Source: an uncultured Cellulophaga sp.
GTDB lineage: Bacteria; Bacteroidota; Bacteroidia; Flavobacteriales; Flavobacteriaceae
Length of the DNA stretch: 64,000 nt
Direction: 5' to 3'
Assembly: GCA_947492955.1 (NCBI GenBank)
Contig: CANLOV010000003.1
Span: forward strand, 276,592-340,591
Shown here: in pieces, positions 42,835-51,330 of the stretch
Numbering within the stretch: position 1 is the stretch's first letter
Layout of the letters: each line of letters begins with the position of its first letter
Program-made: the position numbers and the translations under genes
The notes under the pieces: model-generated
The model's input: only the letters and a program-made list of their open reading frames with translations
Database searches by the model: none
What the model was told of the DNA's origin: nothing

Positions 42835-43140
42835 GTAAATATTAAAATAAAGAAACCATAAAGTTACTAAAATTGATTTAGTATGCCTCAATTTGATTAC
42901 ATCTAAAATTAAAGCCTTTTATAAATGAATTAAATATTTTTTCTACAGCTTATAAAAATCACAAAAAACATACATCTAGAAATATAGCTACTTCATCGAT
43001 TGCAAAAACAAGTAATCGATAATACGCTATTTTAAACTAATAAATTAACTTATATACATTTTATGCCTTTATTTTTATGGAAAGTTTACAGGCTAATAAG
43101 AATATTATAAAGATAAATACCAAACAACCAATTATCAAAA

Positions 43141-43169
43141 AAGTCCTTTACAAAATTTGTAAAGGACTT
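43141..43169. terminator. hairpin terminator downstream of clpP-like gene
   Basis: AAGTCCTTTACAAA-A-TTTGTAAAGGACTT perfect stem followed by T-run. Confidence 0.85.
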
Positions 43170-43197
43170 TTTATATTATGTATGTTGCAGCAATATT

Positions 43198-43746
43198 TTA
43201 TTCTAGAATACCATCTACAATACCATAGGCAATAGATTCCTCGGCACTCATCCAGTAATCTCTATCAAAGTCTTTCATTACTTTTTCAAAATCCTGACCA
43301 CAGTTATCTGCTAAAATATGTGCACTTAATTCTCTTGTTTTTATAATTTCTCTTGCCTGTATTTCTATATTAGAAGCCTGCCCTCTAGCACCACCACTTG
43401 GTTGGTGAATCATTACTTGCGCATGTGGCTGTATAAAACGTCTTCCTTTTGCTCCTACAGATAATAAAATAGACCCCATAGAAGCCGCTAAACCAGAACA
43501 AATTGTAGACACTGGACTTTTTAATGATTTTATAGTATCGTACATAGCAAAGCCAGATGTTACATAACCACCTGGGCTATTGATAAACAACTGTATTTCT
43601 TTATCATTTTGCATATCTAAATACAATAAACGATCAATTACATGTTTTGCAGAATCGTCATCTACCATGCCCCATAAAAAAACTTTACGTTCGCTTAGTA
43701 ATTTTTCATCTATAGCTTCTTGTACTTTTCCTTTTTTAGAACTCAT
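43198..43746 (-). CDS. clpP: ATP-dependent Clp protease proteolytic subunit paralogue
   Basis: FINSPGGYVTSG, GLAASMGSILL (Ser), MIHQPSGGARGQASNIEIQAREI (His), DRDYWMSAEEA-like. Confidence 0.92.
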   Translation of the reverse strand: MSSKKGKVQEAIDEKLLSERKVFLWGMVDDDSAKHVIDRLLYLDMQNDKEIQLFINSPGGYVTSGFAMYDTIKSLKSPVSTICSGLAASMGSILLSVGAKGRRFIQPHAQVMIHQPSGGARGQASNIEIQAREIIKTRELSAHILADNCGQDFEKVMKDFDRDYWMSAEESIAYGIVDGILE

Positions 43747-43853
43747 ATGCTTTTTTCTTATTGAATACCAAAAATAAAGAATATTTTAAAACTGACTATG
43801 ATACCTCTGCATAAATATAAAAACATAAATTAAAGCCCTAAATACTAATTACA

Positions 43854-43861
43854 TATCTTTG
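43854..43861 (+). promoter_or_regulatory. candidate -7 element TATCTTTG
   Basis: TAnnTTTG match 19 nt before ATG at 43881. Confidence 0.35.
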
Positions 43862-43880
43862 ATTAATAAGCCATAAACTG

Positions 43881-44546
43881 ATGATAAAGAAAATAATTTG
43901 GATAACTTTTATACTTACAATCTTGCTAAATAGCTGTAAAAATGAAACTAAGAAAGTAGTAAAAGAGCTAACGATATTGGAAAAAATAGCGAATGCTAAT
44001 GGATATAATAATTGGAAAAACATTAACAAAATAGATTTTACTTTTAATGTAGACAAAGACACTTCTCATTTTGAACGCCGTTGGGTATGGAATATAAAAT
44101 CTAATACTATTACGAACATAACAGCTAAAGATACTATTACCTACAAACGCTCTAAATTAGATAGCATTACTACAAAAACAAATGCTGGTTTTATTAATGA
44201 TAAATTTTGGCTCTTAGCGCCCTATAATCTTGTATGGGATGCTAGTAATTTTACGTATGAACACACACTTAACACAGTCTCTCCTATTAACAAACAGCAA
44301 CTACAAAAACTTACAATCGTATATAGTTCTGTAGGCGGTTATACTCCTGGCGATGCTTATGATTTTTATTTTAATGATGATTATATTATACAAGAATGGG
44401 TGTTTAGAAAAGCTAATCAAGAGAAACCATCAATGATAAATACATGGGAAGCCTATAAAGAAATTAAAGGCTTAAAAATTGCCACAATGCATAAAAACAA
44501 AGCTGGTAATTTTAAATTATATTTTACAAATTTAAAAGTAGAATAA
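43881..44546 (+). CDS. hypothetical lipoprotein
   Basis: MIKKIIWITFILTILLNSCKNE lipobox; no recognised domain. Confidence 0.8.
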   Translation: MIKKIIWITFILTILLNSCKNETKKVVKELTILEKIANANGYNNWKNINKIDFTFNVDKDTSHFERRWVWNIKSNTITNITAKDTITYKRSKLDSITTKTNAGFINDKFWLLAPYNLVWDASNFTYEHTLNTVSPINKQQLQKLTIVYSSVGGYTPGDAYDFYFNDDYIIQEWVFRKANQEKPSMINTWEAYKEIKGLKIATMHKNKAGNFKLYFTNLKVE

Positions 44547-44554
44547 AATTAGTT

Positions 44555-45826
44555 TTACAAGCCCCCCTGTATCCCTTTCCTTAAAATTTGTCCAAAACGA
44601 TACATATCTTCATAAGAACAATAAAAAGGTGCTGGTGCTAGCCTAATTACATTAGGTTCTCTCCAATCAATTACAACACCATTCTCCATTAAATAATTAA
44701 ATAAAGATTTACCTTCCCCGTGCAATAATACCGATAATTGGCAACCTCTGTCTTTGGGCGTTATAATTTCAAAAGTACTTTCTACCACAGCATCTACCTC
44801 TTTTAAAATAAACTCTAAATAGGCTACTATTTTATCTCTTTTCTCTATAAGTGCTTTCATACCCACCTCTTCAAAAAGTGTTAATGAAGCTAAATAAGGC
44901 GCTACAGATAAAACAGGAGGGTTACTTAACTGCCATGCATCTGCATTGGGCATAGGTTCAAACTCTGGTTTCATTAAAAAACGAGTTTCTTTTTTAGTTC
45001 CCCACCACCCCTCAAAACGGGGTATATCTTCTTTTCCTAAATATTGCTCATTTATAAATACACCCGATGCATTTCCGGGGCCACTATTCATGTATTTATA
45101 ACTACACCAAGCAGCAAAATCAACATTCCAATCGTGTAATTTTAAGTCAACATTACCAACACCATGTGCTAAATCCCAACCAACATAGGCTCCTACATTT
45201 TTACCCGCTTTAGTAATAGCCTCCATATTAAAAACTTGGCCATTATAATAGTTTACTCCGCCTATTAACACCAATGCAAGCTCCTCTCCTACCTCATTTA
45301 TTTTGGCTATTACATCTTCTGTACGCCATGCGTGTTCTCCTGATCTTTTCTTTATCGTTACAATAGTATCCTTTGCATTTAAACCATGTACCCTTACCTG
45401 GCTTTTTAATATATATTGATCAGAAGGGAAAGCCTTCTCTTCGCAAATAATCTTATACCTTTTTTTTGTAGGTCTGTAAAAAGAAACTAATAGTAAATGA
45501 AGATTTACAGTTAAGGTATTCATTACGGAAACCTCTTCTGGTTTTGCTCCCACTACTTTTGCTAAAGGTGCTGCTAATTTTTCATGATAATCCCACCAAG
45601 GTTTTTGAGCATAAAAATGACCTTCTACACCCAAATTACCCCAATCTGTCATTACCTCATCTACGTAATTTTTAGTACGTTTAGGTTGTAAGCCTAAAGA
45701 GTTCCCCGTAAAATAAATTACTGGTTTTCCGTTTATTTTAGGAAAATTAAACTCGTTACGATAATTATATAGTTTATCCTCAGCATCTAACTGTTGGGCA
45801 AATTCTAAGCTGTTTTTAAACTGCAT
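44555..45826 (-). CDS. kynU: kynureninase
   Basis: IYFTGNSLGLQPK, GWDLAHGVGNVDL, WCSYKYMNSGPG (PLP Lys). Confidence 0.96.
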   Translation of the reverse strand: MQFKNSLEFAQQLDAEDKLYNYRNEFNFPKINGKPVIYFTGNSLGLQPKRTKNYVDEVMTDWGNLGVEGHFYAQKPWWDYHEKLAAPLAKVVGAKPEEVSVMNTLTVNLHLLLVSFYRPTKKRYKIICEEKAFPSDQYILKSQVRVHGLNAKDTIVTIKKRSGEHAWRTEDVIAKINEVGEELALVLIGGVNYYNGQVFNMEAITKAGKNVGAYVGWDLAHGVGNVDLKLHDWNVDFAAWCSYKYMNSGPGNASGVFINEQYLGKEDIPRFEGWWGTKKETRFLMKPEFEPMPNADAWQLSNPPVLSVAPYLASLTLFEEVGMKALIEKRDKIVAYLEFILKEVDAVVESTFEIITPKDRGCQLSVLLHGEGKSLFNYLMENGVVIDWREPNVIRLAPAPFYCSYEDMYRFGQILRKGIQGGL

Positions 45827-45913
45827 ATCTTTTTACTTTTTTTCAAAAGTAAGCATGAAATATTTAAAAACGCTAGGGACAATTCTGTTTTTTAGAATTT
45901 ATAACAGCTATTA

Positions 45914-46156
45914 TTATTTATCTTTATAAATAAGCTCTAAAGCACCATTAAGATAGCCATGAAAAAGTAAATATTCATCTATAGTAATCTCTTCAAAAGC
46001 TTCATGTCCAATAACAGACTGAACAACTTTTAATACATTTTCGGACTCTTTAAATTTTTGTACTGTAAAATCGAATGGGCTTTCTGTTAGTGGAGATTTT
46101 CTGTCTTTTCTAAATCCTCTTATAATATTTTTGTTACCTAAAATAAAAAAATGCAT
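45914..46156 (-). CDS. small hypothetical protein, 'HEAFEE' family copy 1
   Basis: 80 aa; close paralogue of 47961-48233 (shared VVQSxIGHEAFEEIxxDEYLLFHGYLNGALELIY). Confidence 0.75.
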   Translation of the reverse strand: MHFFILGNKNIIRGFRKDRKSPLTESPFDFTVQKFKESENVLKVVQSVIGHEAFEEITIDEYLLFHGYLNGALELIYKDK

Positions 46157-46188
46157 TAATTGGTTTTTTGGTTGTAAACATTTGCATT

Positions 46189-46431
46189 TTACATATATTG
46201 ATACGAAACTACATGGGCATAGCGTAATTCTATTCTAGAAAGATAACTTTTTAGCTTTTTTAATTGAGAAAAATATTGGTTACCATCTAAACTACCTAAT
46301 TGCTGTTTTTCTTTTATTTTATTATATTTTTTTGCCACTTTCTTACGTGCCAATAAGTAGCAATACTCATCATAAAAAAAGTATAAGCCTTTATTTTTTA
46401 ACTCAACTATAATTTGGTTACCTATTTGCAT
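46189..46431 (-). CDS. small hypothetical protein
   Basis: 80-aa ORF co-oriented with 45914-46156; no recognised domain. Confidence 0.55.
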   Translation of the reverse strand: MQIGNQIIVELKNKGLYFFYDEYCYLLARKKVAKKYNKIKEKQQLGSLDGNQYFSQLKKLKSYLSRIELRYAHVVSYQYM

Positions 46432-46517
46432 ATATGGTTGTGTATATAAGGTTATTTTTCAAAAAAGTATGTTTTTTTTAGTTAAAAAAATACATCAATT
46501 AATTATATTTTACATAT

Positions 46518-46531
46518 TGACCTATTGGTCA
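46518..46531. promoter_or_regulatory. short dyad symmetry upstream of repressor-like gene
   Basis: TGACC-TATT-GGTCA about 98 nt before ATG of 46629. Confidence 0.4.
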
Positions 46532-46628
46532 TATTTCTCATTTATAATATATTTGTTTATTATACACAACAATATTATACAGAAATTCTGAATTTTAAAA
46601 ATATATTTTTCAAAAAATAAAGTTAATC

Positions 46629-47123
46629 ATGGCCGATATCAAAGACATTAATGAAAGATTTATTATTGCTGTTGAAACACTAGTTAAATCTAGAGCAACC
46701 AAAGATAAATCCACACTCTCCAACTCTTTAGGTATTAAGCAAAATAAGCTATCAGAAATTCTGGGAAAAAGAATGAACACGAGTTTAGAGCTTATTTCTG
46801 ATCTTTCTGAACTATACAATATTAATTTAGATTGGCTTATTTATGGTAGGGGAGAAATAAAAAAAGAGGAAGAAAGTAATTTTGTAAATGAACCTAGCTT
46901 AAATTACAACGCTGATATTGATCAAAAACTTATAAATCAAATGTGTAATTATGTAGGAGTGAAAGATAAAAAACAACTGATTATTTTTTTTAGACGAATT
47001 AACGAAAAGAGAACAAAATTTAATCCCGATAAATTAGAAATGAGGATTGAACGTTTAGAATTACTAGTAGGACAAATGACCTTAAATAATATTGAAATAA
47101 AGAAACACAAAACTACTATATAG
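46629..47123 (+). CDS. repressor-like HTH (XRE/CI-type) protein, copy 1
   Basis: TLSNSLGIKQNKLSEILGKRMNTSLELISDLSELYNINLDWLIYGRGEI. Confidence 0.75.
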   Translation: MADIKDINERFIIAVETLVKSRATKDKSTLSNSLGIKQNKLSEILGKRMNTSLELISDLSELYNINLDWLIYGRGEIKKEEESNFVNEPSLNYNADIDQKLINQMCNYVGVKDKKQLIIFFRRINEKRTKFNPDKLEMRIERLELLVGQMTLNNIEIKKHKTTI

Positions 47124-47286
47124 TATTTATATCATCTATAGACCCCATAATAATCTTATTCAAAGAACTAATACGCTTCTTAACTTGCTTAGATAAACGC
47201 TCTTTTATTTGCATCTGTTCATCTTCGCTATAAGACGATTTGTTATCTCTAAAATCTAATATTTGATTTAACAAGTTATTATTCAT
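47116..47286 (-). CDS. small ORF (56 aa) coupled to membrane gene
   Basis: MNNNLLNQILDFRDNKSSYSEDEQMQIKERLSKQVKKRISSLNKIIMGSIDDINTI; start overlaps upstream stop as TAATG; below the ORF-track cutoff. Confidence 0.55.
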   Translation of the reverse strand: MNNNLLNQILDFRDNKSSYSEDEQMQIKERLSKQVKKRISSLNKIIMGSIDDINTI

Positions 47287-47723
47287 TAGATTTTTTTATA
47301 CTTATTATAGAAATAATATGCTACCAGCAATACTGCAAATAAAAAATTAACTATAATTTTAGTTGTAAATTCATTAGTTGTTGTACTTCTAGCATCAAAA
47401 AGATAAATACTTAATTGAAAACTAAGCATAAAAATTGGAGCTAATATTATAAAACGATACGATTTATCTTTTGAGTTTACAAAAGCAAATATCCATCCAG
47501 ACAAAGCAATTACAAACATTGAAACAATAAAAATCCCAGATCTTAATGATTTAAAACCACTAAAACCTGAGTATTTTTTTAAATCACCAATATCATGTAT
47601 ATAGGGTAAAAATGATATAAATAATATTAAGAGCGATACCAATAAATCTTTTAAAACAACTTTTTTATATTTCGTCGTCCGATATTTCACTGTTTCTAAT
47701 GGATGATTCTTCTTGTAATTCAT
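47286..47723 (-). CDS. hypothetical integral membrane protein
   Basis: 145 aa with about four hydrophobic segments; start uncertain because it overlaps the lipoprotein gene. Confidence 0.65.
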   Translation of the reverse strand: MNYKKNHPLETVKYRTTKYKKVVLKDLLVSLLILFISFLPYIHDIGDLKKYSGFSGFKSLRSGIFIVSMFVIALSGWIFAFVNSKDKSYRFIILAPIFMLSFQLSIYLFDARSTTTNEFTTKIIVNFLFAVLLVAYYFYNKYKKI

Positions 47724-47808
47724 TATCTGCAGTTGTACTGTCTGTACAGCTTGTTATTAATAATACTAATGCAAATGCAGCTACTAAGGTAAATGTTACT
47801 TTTTTCAT
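47665..47808 (-). CDS. 47-aa small lipoprotein
   Basis: MKKVTFTLVAAFALVLLITSCTDSTTADNELQEESSIRNSEISDDEI; lipobox LITSC; below the ORF-track cutoff. Confidence 0.7.
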   Translation of the reverse strand: MKKVTFTLVAAFALVLLITSCTDSTTADNELQEESSIRNSEISDDEI

Positions 47809-47960
47809 AATTTTTTGTATTTTAATGTTTTAATACAAAAATTATAAAATATATACTGCTACTACTTAAAATGTTTAGCAATATATTAAATAGTTATCAA
47901 CATAACTAAAAGTATGGTATGAGAATTAATTTAGAAGGTTAAAATTATTGTTTTCAATAA

Positions 47961-48233
47961 CTATTTTATATCAGAATTATAAATAAGTTCCAAAGCTCCA
48001 TTTAGATAACCATGAAAAAGTAGATATTCATCTACACTAATTTCTTCAAAAGCTTCATGTCCAATAATAGACTGAACAACCTTTTGTATGTTTTCTATTT
48101 CGTTAAATCTCTGGATTGTAAATTCAAAAGGGTTTTCAGTTAATGGAAATTTTCTATCTCTTCTAAATGCCTTTATAAAGTCTTTCGTGCCTAAAATAAA
48201 AAACACATGTTTTGATTTATAATCTAATAACAT
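47961..48233 (-). CDS. small hypothetical protein, 'HEAFEE' family copy 2
   Basis: 90 aa; close paralogue of 45914-46156. Confidence 0.75.
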   Translation of the reverse strand: MLLDYKSKHVFFILGTKDFIKAFRRDRKFPLTENPFEFTIQRFNEIENIQKVVQSIIGHEAFEEISVDEYLLFHGYLNGALELIYNSDIK

Positions 48234-48366
48234 AATTTTATTTTATGTCTTTTTTCATGAAATTTAACCTCATTTTTTAACAAAAAATTATAGACATTTG
48301 GTTATAAGCCTCTCTTTCCTTTATCTTAGCTATAAAGCAACAAATATCAAAGTCTAAAATTTTAAC

Positions 48367-48417
48367 GCAATTCAAATATACAAATATGTTTGAATAATTC
48401 AAATATATTTGAATTGC
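48367..48417. promoter_or_regulatory. compound operator-like inverted repeats upstream of repressor-like gene
   Basis: GCAATTCAAATATA...TATATTTGAATTGC outer arms; TTCAAATATATTTGAA perfect palindrome (48398-48413) and degenerate TTCAAATATACAAATATGTTTGAA (48371-48394). Confidence 0.75.
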
Positions 48418-48437
48418 ATTTTTTAAACTTATAATTT

Positions 48438-48911
48438 ATGAAAGGTTTTTATAATAGAATTAAATCTATAGCTACATATTACGATTACAAAAGCGTTAAT
48501 GAATTCGCTTTATCTGGACTTGATTATAAATCTTCAGAAAAATTAAATAGGCTTAAAAATGACGATAATTATCCATCTGTAAAAATTATATTAGACATTT
48601 TAAACAATTTTAAAAAAATAAATATCAATTGGCTTTTAACAGGAAGAGAGTCTATGCTTGTAACTACTTTTGAGCAAAATTTAATAACTGCCGAAAGCAG
48701 TAAATTTAACACAGCTAATCCTTTAGAAGAATTTAGTGAATTAGAGATTGTGGAGTATATTTTTTGTAATAAAGATAAATTTTATAATCTAAAATCTTTT
48801 AATGAGTTGCTAAAAGATATGGATGAAGATATAAAAATTAAAGAAATGAATCGTATGATAAACGAGTTAAAAGATTTAGAAATAAAAAGTAATAAGCTAT
48901 TTAAAAAATAA
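48438..48911 (+). CDS. repressor-like HTH protein, copy 2
   Basis: SVNEFALSGLDYKSSEKLNRLKNDDNYPSVKIILDILNNFKKININWLLTGRESML; CI-like 'INxxWLLTG' signature. Confidence 0.75.
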   Translation: MKGFYNRIKSIATYYDYKSVNEFALSGLDYKSSEKLNRLKNDDNYPSVKIILDILNNFKKININWLLTGRESMLVTTFEQNLITAESSKFNTANPLEEFSELEIVEYIFCNKDKFYNLKSFNELLKDMDEDIKIKEMNRMINELKDLEIKSNKLFKK

Positions 48912-49082
48912 ACGTTCTTCTATTAATTTCTTTTCTTTTTTTAAGTTTTCTAATCTATTTACTTTCTTTTCTCGTTCTTTAAATATCATCGTTGTCAATT
49001 CATCATCATACATAAAATTAACAATTTCTGTATCTAAAAAGCCCTTATTAATAAGCTGATTATTTCTTTTTTTATTATTCAT
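48897..49082 (-). CDS. small charged coiled-coil-like protein
   Basis: 61 aa MNNKKRNNQLIN...; start overlaps upstream stop by 8 nt (ATGAATAA). Confidence 0.6.
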   Translation of the reverse strand: MNNKKRNNQLINKGFLDTEIVNFMYDDELTTMIFKEREKKVNRLENLKKEKKLIEERLFFK

Positions 49083-50190
49083 CTAATTTTTCTAATGTTG
49101 GGTTAATAATTTCTTCTTTCCATCTTTCTTTATTAGTAACATGCTTATTTTTAACAGACTCTACAATTAGTTTGTACATAACAAAACGTATTTTAGATTT
49201 TAATTTTTCAATAGATTCATAATTATCTCCCATATATGTTGAAAAAACAAATACAGTTATAATTATTATAGTTGCGACAATAAAATTAATTATTAATTCC
49301 TCTTTAGTATTATATGCCTTTTCTTCTAGTAATATCCATGAAATGAAATAAAGGCCAATGAAAGCTATTACATAGGCTAAAATCAAAAATGGCTTTTTTG
49401 TCTTCTCTTCCATAAATTTGGTTATATAGGCCAATATTAAAGCAAAAGACAAATAAGAAACCTCGACACCACAAGCATATAAAAAAATTGATAACCACCG
49501 AAAATCAAAAAAATCTCCTTCCACGTCATTATCTTCTAAATGGAAAACATATGCAAATCTAGCCACTACTATAAAAATAATTGCAACACCAACCACCCAT
49601 TTAAAAGAAAGGGGTTTTCTTTTTTTATTATTTACACCTACCTTATTTAAAGTAAAATTTACAATCTCATTTTCCCATCTTTCTTTATTAACAACATGAT
49701 TGTTTTCAACAGACTCTACAATCATTTTATTCATAACAAAACGTATTTTAGATTTCAATTTTGCTGTAGAATTGTAATTCTCTTTTATAAATTTAGATAA
49801 AATATAAATTGTAATAATTATACCTATCGATGCTAAAAAACAAATTAATAATTCTTCTTTGGTATTATATACACCTTCATCTAACAATATCCATGAAATA
49901 AAATAAAAACCTACAAAAGAAATAACATAGGATAAAAATAAAAATGGTTTTTTTGCATTTTTTTCCATAAATCTAGTTGCATAAGCTAGAATAAAAGCGA
50001 ATGATAAATAAGAAACCTCAACACCACAAGTATATAAAAAAGTAGATAGCTGCTGGAAATCAAGAAAATCACCTTCAACGTCATTATCTCCTATATAAAA
50101 AATATATGCAAATCTAGATATTACAATAAAAACAGCAGTAATGCTTATTACCAAATTAAGAGGAAAACTTATTCTTTTTATATTATTCAT
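49075..50190 (-). CDS. membrane protein with two tandem copies of a multi-TM + conserved-tail domain (fusion)
   Basis: 371 aa; each half has a D(N)DVEGDFxxFxxLSxFLYxCGVEVSYLSFAxILAY core and KLKSKIRFVMxKxIVESV tail. Confidence 0.85.
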   Translation of the reverse strand: MNNIKRISFPLNLVISITAVFIVISRFAYIFYIGDNDVEGDFLDFQQLSTFLYTCGVEVSYLSFAFILAYATRFMEKNAKKPFLFLSYVISFVGFYFISWILLDEGVYNTKEELLICFLASIGIIITIYILSKFIKENYNSTAKLKSKIRFVMNKMIVESVENNHVVNKERWENEIVNFTLNKVGVNNKKRKPLSFKWVVGVAIIFIVVARFAYVFHLEDNDVEGDFFDFRWLSIFLYACGVEVSYLSFALILAYITKFMEEKTKKPFLILAYVIAFIGLYFISWILLEEKAYNTKEELIINFIVATIIIITVFVFSTYMGDNYESIEKLKSKIRFVMYKLIVESVKNKHVTNKERWKEEIINPTLEKLDE

Positions 50191-50743
50191 CTAATTTATC
50201 TAAAGTAGGATCTACAATTTCTTCTTTCCATCTTTCTTTATTAATTATATGCTTATTTTTAACAGACTCTACAATCATTTTATTCATAACAAAACGTATT
50301 TTAGATTTTAATTTCTCTACAGTCTCTTGATTATTATTTATGAATCTAGACATATAATATACTACAAAAATTATCGTAGTTGAAGCAATAAAACTGATTA
50401 TCAATTCTTTTTTTGTACTGTATTCTTTAGCTTCTAAAAAAATCCAAGAAATAAAAAATAACCCTACAAAAGAAATCACATAAGACAAAAATATAAATGG
50501 TTTTTTTGCATTCTCTTCCATAAACCGAGTAGCATATGCTAATATCAATGCAAAAAACAAATAAGAAACCTCAGCACCAAAGGTGTATATAAAAACAGAC
50601 AACCAAGTAAAGCCAAAAAAATTACCCTCAACGTCTTTTTCTCCAATAAAAAAAATATAAATAAATCTAATCGTTACTACAAAAATAACAGCGAAACAAA
50701 TACTCCACTTAAGAGTAAGGTTCTTTCTTCTTATATTATTCAT
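50183..50743 (-). CDS. membrane protein, single copy of the same domain
   Basis: Same core and tail; ends EKLKSKIRFVMNKMIVESVKNKHIINKERWKEEIVDPTLDKLDE. Confidence 0.85.
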   Translation of the reverse strand: MNNIRRKNLTLKWSICFAVIFVVTIRFIYIFFIGEKDVEGNFFGFTWLSVFIYTFGAEVSYLFFALILAYATRFMEENAKKPFIFLSYVISFVGLFFISWIFLEAKEYSTKKELIISFIASTTIIFVVYYMSRFINNNQETVEKLKSKIRFVMNKMIVESVKNKHIINKERWKEEIVDPTLDKLDE

Positions 50744-51326
50744 CTAACTTATCTAAAGTAGGATCTACAATTTCTTCTTTCCATCTTTCTTTATTAATGA
50801 TATGCTTATTTTTAACAGATTCTACAATCATTTTATGCATTACAAAACGTATTTTAGATTTTAATTCTGTAATAGTCATTAATTCTTTATTTAAAAATTT
50901 CATTAAGAAAACAATACTAAAAGTAGCCAAGAAAGAAAGCGACAAACTGCCAACAACCTCAAATGTTTCATTAAATTTTTCATTATCCAAAAATATCCAA
51001 AACACATAAAAAAACCCTATCAAGATTATCAAATATGAACTCAACCTAAAAACCTTCTTAAACTTATTTTCAGTGTGGAAAATTGTTGAATACCATAACA
51101 ATAACCCTGTAAAAATTGTAAAACACTGAGAACCAAAATCCCACAAAAAAAAAGACAACCATTCAAACCCAAAAAAATCACCTTTAACATCGTTCTCTCC
51201 TAAAAAAAAGATATAAATAAATCTACTTAATATTATTACTAGTAATAATAAACTAATAAGCAATGCCTGAAACGTGATTCCTTTTTTTCTTAACCGGTGA
51301 AAGAATTTCGATTTGTTTATCTTCAT
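50736..51326 (-). CDS. membrane protein, divergent TM region with near-identical tail
   Basis: Ends TELKSKIRFVMHKMIVESVKNKHIINKERWKEEIVDPTLDKLDE. Confidence 0.85.
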   Translation of the reverse strand: MKINKSKFFHRLRKKGITFQALLISLLLLVIILSRFIYIFFLGENDVKGDFFGFEWLSFFLWDFGSQCFTIFTGLLLWYSTIFHTENKFKKVFRLSSYLIILIGFFYVFWIFLDNEKFNETFEVVGSLSLSFLATFSIVFLMKFLNKELMTITELKSKIRFVMHKMIVESVKNKHIINKERWKEEIVDPTLDKLDE

Positions 51327-51330
51327 TGAC

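Noticed and set aside
42892-43140. AT-rich gap with ATCGATT...AATCGAT dyad between kmo and clpP, considered as an ncRNA
   Set aside because: No recognisable fold, promoter or terminator beyond the clpP hairpin.
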